Source: Sulfolobus islandicus Y.N.15.51
GTDB taxonomy: Archaea > Thermoproteota > Thermoprotei_A > Sulfolobales > Sulfolobaceae
Length of the DNA: 64,000 nt
Reading direction: 5' to 3'
Assembly (NCBI RefSeq): GCF_000022485.1
Contig: NC_012623.1
Coordinates: 1,824,501-1,888,500, forward strand
Shown here: piece after piece, positions 57,231 through 64,000 of the stretch
How the letters are laid out: each line of letters begins with the position of its first letter
Numbering within the stretch: position 1 is the stretch's first letter
Position numbers and translations under genes: made by a program
Notes under the pieces: generated by a model
What the model was told of the DNA's origin: nothing
Seen by the model: only the letters and a program-made list of their open reading frames with translations
Databases searched by the model: none

Positions 57231-58715
57231 TACACACCACCTATTTCACTATTATAATCTTGAATCCTAACTCCTAAAATATCATTCTTCAACATTTCCA
57301 ATTGAAGGCATTTCTTGTTATATAATTTAACATTACCATTCCCAACAAACGCAGAACTTCCCTTACTCTCTATTATTTTAATTGCCTCCTCCTCAGTTAA
57401 GGGTATAGCATCATTAACGTCATTACTGTTTGGCGGAAATCCCAATATGATACTTGCATTCCTAGTAATAGAACAAATCTTCTCGTATATCGACTTCACC
57501 TTTTTAGAGTCCACGAAAACGGAGTTATCTATTACAGATAGATCCTTAGCCAGAATCGAATCAATCACCTCTGTGTAATCCCTTTCAATGAGTAAGTTCT
57601 CATCAATAGTCTTTAGTTCCCTTACCCTTTCCACAGTCTCCTTAACCTCCCTCTCATCATAAACCTTTCCACTAAACGGGAAAATGTAAACCTCGCCCTC
57701 TAATTTCCCTCTTCCTCCCTTCCCATACCTCGCAACCCTACCAGCCCTTTGAATTAGATTATGAGAGGGAGAAGCTTCAGTTATTAAAACGTCAAAAGAA
57801 GTATCAATACCGGCCTCTATAACTTGAGTTGAAACTACCAGCTTTGCCTCGTTTATCTTGTTCACTTTATCTATCCTATCCTTTTTACTGAACTTACTGT
57901 GAATTAGAATAGGAGATAACCCCCTTCCCTTTAACTTCTTATAGGCTTCAATTGCCCCCATTCTCGTATTGTAAACCAAAAGAACCCTCTTACCCTCTTT
58001 TACCTTTTCATCACTAATGGAAATCTCATCATTCTCCAATACGTTAACGTATATCTTTCTATCAATTTTAAAATCATCCGCGTTAACTACCTTTACATTC
58101 TTACCCAGCTTGTTCATCAAAACCCTCTCCAACCCCTTATCTATTGTAGCTGAAGTAACTACTATCGGAACACCCGCATCCCTCAAAACTTCTAAAGCGG
58201 CAAGTCCAGCTCCTAAACTCTTACCATCCTCTCCCAATAAGTGAAATTCATCAAATATTACAATACTACTATATATTAACGCCCTAGGGAACTCATAATG
58301 AGAACCGTAATTTTTAAAAATTAACTTAAAATCAACAGTAGGTAATTTAAACAAATTGAGAATGAAGGTATCTAGAGTCGTAACGTTAACTTTCTTCATG
58401 AAAAAAGGGGAATCTTGATAATCCATGTCTTGGGCACCAATATTCTTAGTGTAAATTACCCCTCTATCAGCGTAATTTTTCAGCTTTAGATACAAATCTT
58501 GCACAATAGCCCTATACGGCAATACGTGAATAACCCTACTACCTAGGTCAATATCACTACTAACGGCATTAGCTAAAATCATAGTTAACGTTGTTTTACC
58601 GTAACCAGTGGGAGCCTTAAGTATAACGCTATGCCCGTTTTCCAAATTTAGTAAAGTCTCTTCAATACCCTTCCTTTCCTCAAAGCCATGACGAGTTATG
58701 AAATCGTTATAGAAA

Positions 58716-58732
<17 letters not shown>
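57227..58732 (-). CDS. cas3': Cas3' DExH helicase
   Basis: A superfamily 2 helicase. Counted from the longest frame (start 58774): Walker A APTGYGKT at 54-61, DEFH at 175-178, SAT at 208-210, and motif VI QRAGRVARYG. It unwinds target DNA for Cas3''. I prefer the methionine at 58732 (MLSLADFYNDFITRHGFEER), 14 codons into the longest frame, because it keeps the overlap with cas5 to 17 bp and matches the usual start of the domain. Confidence 0.9.
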
Positions 58733-59438
<706 letters not shown>

Positions 59439-59453
59439 ATCTCCCCTGCCTCA

Positions 59454-60419
59454 CTACTTTTCCTTTAATTTAGCTACCAAATCCTCAACACTTGACAGTA
59501 CTGTAGCTCCTTCACCCACTTCTATACCCTCATTGTTAATCACATAGACCTTAGCTACATTTCCGTTCAACACACTTTTAGCCTTCTCTAACCTCATAAC
59601 AGTGGTCTTAATGTAACTATCGTCATGCCCAGGTTCCGGTATGAATGGGAAATCAGTCTTCACCACTACTAAAGACATCAACTTCATGGATGGTAAGAAC
59701 CTAGACCTCTTCCCTCCGAAATTACCCGCTAGCAAAGAGTAAAGGGCTTTAATTGCAGAGTCAACCCTTCGAGCCTTTTGCCTCTCTAACTCCTCTTCGC
59801 CTTTAACCTTTTCCCCCACAGTAGATGGAACTGCTATCAAATCTTCGTCAAGTTCAAACGAAAACGTGTAGAGAGCAGAGGACACTTCCACGTTGAAGAT
59901 AGCTTGAGAACCTTTAACAGGCTTATTTGAGAATCTCACGTGAAATTGCGCTTCTAGTTGTGCAGGTATTTCGTCTCCCCTTAAAGCCGGTATCATATAA
60001 CCTAACTTTATCCTCGATGTTCTTCTCACCGGAGCACTTCCAGCGTACATGAAACCTCCAACATCAGCAATGACGTCCTTAAGCATCACCTCTACCTCGA
60101 ACCTCCTCGCATCATTATAATCCTTGGGTTCCTTTATCCCTTCAATCTTTAACGCCTCATCGGTTGAGAACTTTATGAACTCGTATTGAGAAGATAAATT
60201 ACCTACAAGCAATCCCTCTTTTTTAGCTATATCCACTAGGCTTGCTTGATAGGCATGAGCTAAGGCTTCTCCGGAAATCACTGGAACATATCTCACTAAA
60301 TAACCGGTTGAAGTCTTTAACACAACTGGAGCGGTTCTGTGCTTGGTTAAGTTCCCTATACTCTCAACACCATTCAGCGACTCCAGATTTACTAAAAATC
60401 TACCTGAACCGCCTATCAT
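59454..60419 (-). CDS. csa2: Cas7 (Csa2), crRNA-backbone subunit of type I-A Cascade
   Basis: A 321-residue RAMP protein opening [20 protein letters not shown] then [12 protein letters not shown], and [18 protein letters not shown], diagnostic of Csa2. Several copies coat the crRNA spacer. It overlaps csa5 by 4 bp. The MFS-like rearrangements seen elsewhere do not reach this operon; every cas gene here is intact. Confidence 0.93.
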   Translation of the reverse strand: MIGGSGRFLVNLESLNGVESIGNLTKHRTAPVVLKTSTGYLVRYVPVISGEALAHAYQASLVDIAKKEGLLVGNLSSQYEFIKFSTDEALKIEGIKEPKDYNDARRFEVEVMLKDVIADVGGFMYAGSAPVRRTSRIKLGYMIPALRGDEIPAQLEAQFHVRFSNKPVKGSQAIFNVEVSSALYTFSFELDEDLIAVPSTVGEKVKGEEELERQKARRVDSAIKALYSLLAGNFGGKRSRFLPSMKLMSLVVVKTDFPFIPEPGHDDSYIKTTVMRLEKAKSVLNGNVAKVYVINNEGIEVGEGATVLSSVEDLVAKLKEK

Positions 60420-60844
60420 TTCTTTTCACCACCTTGTTCACTCTTACTAACTAACTTAGTCCTATTTGCTATACTCATGGCTAACGCACCAGCCTTCCTA
60501 GCATAATACACATCTTCCTCAATCATCCTAAGAAAATATTCTATATCTTGGTTAGTCGGTAGATAACCCACTACCGTGTACTTCCCCTCACTTGAAGACA
60601 CGTTAACAGCGGGATATTCCTTTCCTTGAATCATAGTTGTCGTGCTCACTATCTCACCCCTATCAATACCCATCTGTACAATCCTTTGAACATCATATAG
60701 AACCTTAGCCACAGCCTCTTTGGATAAGGCATTAGCAAACCTATCCACTAGTGTTGGAGACTCGCTATAGAGGAAGCCCACAGCCAACAAGTTGGCTACC
60801 CTCACTATGATACCCTCCTTCTCTTCTTTTACTTGTTGTGCCAT
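60416..60844 (-). CDS. csa5: Csa5, small subunit of type I-A Cascade
   Basis: With the start at 60844 the protein has 142 residues ([20 protein letters not shown], then helical segments with [20 protein letters not shown] and [19 protein letters not shown]). The frame extends 20 codons further, but a TATA box at 60867-60875 would then lie inside the gene. First gene of the interference operon csa5 - csa2 - cas5 - cas3' - cas3'' - csa4 - cas6. Csa5 binds DNA at the R-loop. Confidence 0.88.
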   Translation of the reverse strand: MAQQVKEEKEGIIVRVANLLAVGFLYSESPTLVDRFANALSKEAVAKVLYDVQRIVQMGIDRGEIVSTTTMIQGKEYPAVNVSSSEGKYTVVGYLPTNQDIEYFLRMIEEDVYYARKAGALAMSIANRTKLVSKSEQGGEKK

Positions 60845-60866
60845 ATTATTCTCTTTCCTACCCCAA

Positions 60867-60875
60867 TATATAAAA
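60867..60875 (-). promoter_or_regulatory. TATA box of the type I-A interference operon
   Basis: TTTTATATA on the minus strand, about 23-31 bp upstream of the csa5 ATG at 60844. Directly upstream (60883-60898) lies an imperfect dyad with TTTC and GAAA at its ends, at the position expected for a regulator next to the BRE; Csa3 (gene at 60923) is the obvious candidate to bind here. Confidence 0.55.
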
Positions 60876-60922
60876 CTTTCTATTTCTTCTGAACGAAAAG
60901 ACATTTCATAAATATGGAAAAA

Positions 60923-61534
60923 TTAGGATCCGTAAATTTTCAACAAAAGCTCACCCTTCGTGGTCAATTTATTGGTCTCATCAATTAATTTCTCCTTCCT
61001 TAACTCGTTCAACCTCCTCCAAGTAGTAGTTAAGGGAATTTCCGTGTTCTTACTTATTACATTAGCAGAAGAATAACCATCCTTAATTGCCTTTAATATT
61101 GTCAAGTGATCCTTAGTTAAGGATAGGAAAGGTAAAGTGACATCGCTTACCCTAAAGTAGTAAACCTTAGTTAGGTCCTCAGTCTCTATCTCAACAGTAG
61201 CTTCTATTCCGGTCAGTAAAAAGGCGGAAAATACTGCTAAAATCATTAATCTCATCCCTCCGCTTAGGTTAACCATGAAATCCTTCCCTGCATTAGTTAG
61301 AATAAGCTTGCCAACTTTCTCAACAATATTTTTAAAGTCTCTAGGGTCAACTTCAATAGTCTCATAAGGAACGTTAACTGTTTTTAAGAAATCGGTAAGG
61401 GATTCCAACGCTTTCTTAGCCTTCTCTTCCTCAAAACCCCCAACAATAATGACCTTTTCAATACTCTTACCTTGCCTCATTAATGCACGGTATTGAAACT
61501 TCTCATCAAAGCCAAGTGTTAAGACTAGTATCAT
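60923..61534 (-). CDS. csa3: Csa3 CRISPR-associated transcriptional regulator (CARF-HTH)
   Basis: A 203-residue protein. The N-terminal CARF domain (ILVLTLGFDEKFQYRALMRQ and NLSGGMRLMILAVFSAFLL, the conserved S-G-G ligand loop) is followed by a winged helix-turn-helix (SSANVISKNTEIPLTTTWRR). Csa3 proteins sense cyclic oligoadenylate and control cas or CRISPR transcription. The position next to the interference cassette suggests the Csa3b type, which is reported to repress that operon in S. islandicus. Its own TATA-like sequence (61558-61564) is about 26 bp upstream of the ATG. Confidence 0.88.
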   Translation of the reverse strand: MILVLTLGFDEKFQYRALMRQGKSIEKVIIVGGFEEEKAKKALESLTDFLKTVNVPYETIEVDPRDFKNIVEKVGKLILTNAGKDFMVNLSGGMRLMILAVFSAFLLTGIEATVEIETEDLTKVYYFRVSDVTLPFLSLTKDHLTILKAIKDGYSSANVISKNTEIPLTTTWRRLNELRKEKLIDETNKLTTKGELLLKIYGS

Positions 61535-62294
61535 ACCCTAAATACGAAAAATAAAGTATTAAATTTTACTCTCCACGGAAAAAGGTACCCCGTATTACGT
61601 GTAGTAAATTTACTAACGAGTTTTAGCGATTAATTTATTGATTATATAATAATAGGGTTATAAAACTAAAAGTGAGAAAAACTATGTTAAAATCATAGGC
61701 CATAATAAGGCTCTAGAACACTATTTATCATGACATTCAATAGACCAATATTCACATAGTAGCATATTTTTATGATATTTTTAAGGCTCTTCTCCGTGAA
61801 GCTAGTATAGGAAAATTTGAACAAGCATACAGAACTTCAGACCATATAGATAATATTGTAGAAGAAGGCAGGCATTCTATCCTTAGATAATGTACAAACT
61901 TCAGATTGCTCAGAAAATTTACCTTCAGTCTCCTCCTACAGTTCCAAACTCATGTCTGTTAAAGGCGAGGCGTAGATTGCCTCCTTAAGACCATTTTCGC
62001 TTTCCCATGTGTTCTATTAATCTTCTATAGATAAGGCAAAATTTGAGTTTAAGACTCTAACTCTATTAATAGATTTATAAAGCAATTTGTAAAATCTGTT
62101 GAAAACTATCTTAACTCTAAATACGGTGAAATTTCGTATCATTGTCACTAGAATAAAGTTGTATATTATAATGATAATGATGAAGTTAAATGACAAGTAA
62201 TTTGAAATGCTATAGGCTCAACTAGATTCTTCCCTCAAAAGAGTTGAATAACACCAAACGATGTTTCCGTGTTTACCCATTTAAGATGAGCCCT
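61535..62294. other. Interval between csa3 and the CRISPR array, with decayed coding sequence
   Basis: About 760 bp. The left end holds the csa3 promoter. Degenerate coding sequence lies at about 61744-62010 (separate entry). The last 280 bp before the first repeat carry nothing recognisable and no degenerate repeats. As the array is predicted to be transcribed leftward, this is the trailer side and not the leader. Confidence 0.5.
61744..61890 (+). pseudogene. Decayed protein-coding remnant of unknown family
   Basis: The plus frame reads FYDIFKALLREASIGKFEQA then YRTSDHIDNIVEEGRHSILR with no start. On the opposite strand, about 62010 to 61840, another frame is also protein-like (NGLKEAIYASPLTDMSLEL, a stop, EETEGKFSEQSEVCTLSKDR, MPAFFYNIIYMV). 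Codon choice favours the minus frame (AGA rather than CGT, for example). One of the two is probably the real relic; I do not recognise the family. Confidence 0.3.
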
Positions 62295-64000
62295 CTTTCA
62301 ATTCTATAGTAGATTAGCTGACATATACATTTAAATGTCAGGTTTTCATTTACACATGCTTTCAATTCTATAGTAGATTAGCTACGTTCTCTATGTTGAG
62401 AATAAGTGTTAAGAGTTAAAACTTTCAATTCTATAGTAGATTAGCTCGATTTTTTGCCAAGGGTCTTATGTTACATTCATGTTACACTTTCAATTCTATA
62501 GTAGATTAGCTCTCATTTTTTGCACAATTTACGCAAAATGACAGATTAATCTTTCAATTCTATAGTAGATTAGCCTATCGGGAGTTTTAAATCATCGAAT
62601 ATGACCGCATAAAACTTTCAATTCTATAGTAGATTAGCCGCGATTAATGTATTGGGGTCTTCCCACGCAACCCCGAACTTTCAATTCTATAGTAGATTAG
62701 CTAAACAGTGTCTACTGAGACTGTAGCATTAGCACCGAATACCTTTCAATTCTATAGTAGATTAGCGTACCTCACAGGGGTCACTCACTATTATTCCTGC
62801 CGACGACTTTCAATTCTATAGTAGATTAGCACAGAAGTGAAACCGCTGATTTCGAATGAAAAGAAAGAATTCTTTCAATTCTATAGTAGATTAGCTACAA
62901 ATACCTCATAGACAATGTAACACGCAACCTAAGACTTTCAATTCTATAGTAGATTAGCAAGGTGACAAAGCACTAATTATACAACCAATGCAAAGATTGG
63001 AAGACTTTCAATTCTATAGTAGATTAGCAAAGAGTTTGCAATCACCAAACAAAATGATGAGGTTTGGTACTTTCAATTCTATAGTAGATTAGCAACTGGA
63101 TTTCCTTATCTAACCCTTCTGCGATAGCATTATTCTTTCAATTCTATAGTAGATTAGCAGCTCATATTTTTTCAGTTAAAGAATATACGACAAAACTTCA
63201 CTTTCAATTCTATAGTAGATTAGCCCCGCTACACCTGGACCTAGACCTCCTGCCAAACCACCTACTTTCAATTCTATAGTAGATTAGCTATATTTGTCAG
63301 ATAACGAAAAATAAGAATGACAAAGTACTTTCAATTCTATAGTAGATTAGCTAAATTATTCACGCGATCCAGTGCAAATTTATAAATTAAGCACGCTTTC
63401 AATTCTATAGTAGATTAGCAGGTGGCTAAATCTGGACTAAGATTCTTGGTTTCATCTGATCTTTCAATTCTATAGTAGATTAGCTTGATTGAGTGGTTTG
63501 GGTTTGACTTTGATTTTGTGTTCTTTCAATTCTATAGTAGATTAGCGGTGGAGGAGACACAATGTGCCGTGGAGGAGGTGGAGGAGGCTTTCAATTCTAT
63601 AGTAGATTAGCAGCAGTTAAAATTGTTACTAAATCTAATTGTGTAACATTTTGCTTTCAATTCTATAGTAGATTAGCTCAGAAAATGACCTTGCACCTAC
63701 CCATTTCGCAATTTCTTTAAACTTTCAATTCTATAGTAGATTAGCAAAGGTCTAATAATCATAAAAAGTGAGATAAATCCTTCTAGCTTTCAATTCTATA
63801 GTAGATTAGCGAAGATCGAAAATTAAAGATAACTTTAAATTTGTCATAATCTTTCAATTCTATAGTAGATTAGCAAGGCTTTGGTTTGAAGGTAGCTAGA
63901 GCGTTGAACAGACTCTTTCAATTCTATAGTAGATTAGCACAGTCTTAAATGTACTTTTCGATATCGTAAACTTCTATGAGCTTTCAATTCTATAGTAGAT
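62295..64000 (-). CRISPR. CRISPR array, 27 repeats and 26 spacers visible, continuing past the right edge
   Basis: The 24-bp repeat starts CTTTCAATTC and ends TAGATTAGC on the plus strand; every copy I checked is identical, the last (63981-64000) cut by the window edge. Spacers are 38-46 bp, mostly 39-42. On the minus strand the repeat ends ATTGAAAG, the 8-nt 5' handle of Sulfolobus crRNAs, so transcription is leftward. The leader then lies to the right of the window, and 62295 is the leader-distal, oldest end. The adjacent cassette supplies processing and interference; adaptation genes (cas1, cas2, cas4, csa1) are not in the window. Confidence 0.97.

Noticed and set aside
61556-62294. CRISPR leader on the left of the array
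   Set aside because: The handle sequence ATTGAAAG is at the 3' end of the repeat only on the minus strand, so the leader must be on the right; no leader-like promoter was seen on the left.

Overview
The window looks like a piece of a Sulfolobales chromosome, most like Saccharolobus (Sulfolobus) islandicus or S. solfataricus. Pointers are the high A+T content, the many promoters with a TATA box about 25-30 bp upstream of the start codon (leaderless type), insertion sequences of the ISC796, ISC1058, IS110 and ISC1173 kinds with matching SM3-like MITEs, PaREP1 genes, a VapBC and a HEPN/MNT pair, a type I-A cas cassette, and a 24-bp CRISPR repeat of the Sulfolobus type. I saw no rRNA or tRNA gene. 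This is accessory, fast-changing DNA rather than core genome.

Layout. 1-3879: 2-oxoacid/acetoin dehydrogenase operon (E1 alpha, E1 beta, AcoX-like protein, E2). 4428-7972: lactonase-like metallohydrolase, hydroxyacid-oxoacid transhydrogenase-like iron alcohol dehydrogenase, phenylacetate-CoA-ligase-like enzyme. 8266-10819: two PaREP1 genes sharing an exact 93-bp repeat, VapBC, HEPN/MNT. 11378-22682: transposase scraps, MFS transporters, a zinc alcohol dehydrogenase, an SDR/CoA-transferase/MaoC operon, and several broken genes. 22935-24773: an ISC796-like element split by an ISC1058-like element. 24828-33069: an enolase-superfamily enzyme, a LysR-type regulator, an SM3-like MITE, a tricarballylate operon (tcuA, tcuB, aconitase) and an HTH_10 regulator. 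33078-37800: broken enoyl-CoA hydratase, an ISC1058-like element that itself carries an IS110 element, and a broken MFS gene. 37966-41884: MaoC, acyl-CoA dehydrogenase, GH88 hydrolase, CoA-transferase. 41978-44185: an alcohol dehydrogenase gene interrupted by a 1.14-kb segment holding a cas6 fragment and a very acidic small protein. 44182-54078: ISC796, aldehyde dehydrogenase, cyclase, luciferase-like oxidoreductase, homogentisate dioxygenase, HTH_10 regulator and lactonase, then decayed IS. 54087-64000: cas7 fragment, MITE, complete type I-A interference cassette (cas6, csa4/cas8a2, cas3'', cas3', cas5, cas7/csa2, csa5), csa3, and the leader-distal end of a CRISPR array (27 repeats to the window edge).

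How the parts fit. The metabolic genes suggest use of organic acids and aromatic or sugar-derived compounds through CoA esters, with several dedicated transporters. At least ten of these genes are broken by single-base lesions, deletions or IS insertion, so the region is decaying. The cas cassette reads leftward from csa5. The CRISPR array is predicted to be transcribed leftward too, from a leader beyond the right edge, so the spacers seen here are the older ones.

Most interesting signal. The 5' non-coding end of the IS110 element (about 35912-36207, minus strand) has two near-identical hairpins, each followed by a 7-8-nt segment. One matches the target site the element now occupies, the other matches its own reconstructed circle junction, and both include the shared core dinucleotide. 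That is the architecture expected of an IS110 bridge RNA, here in an archaeal element.
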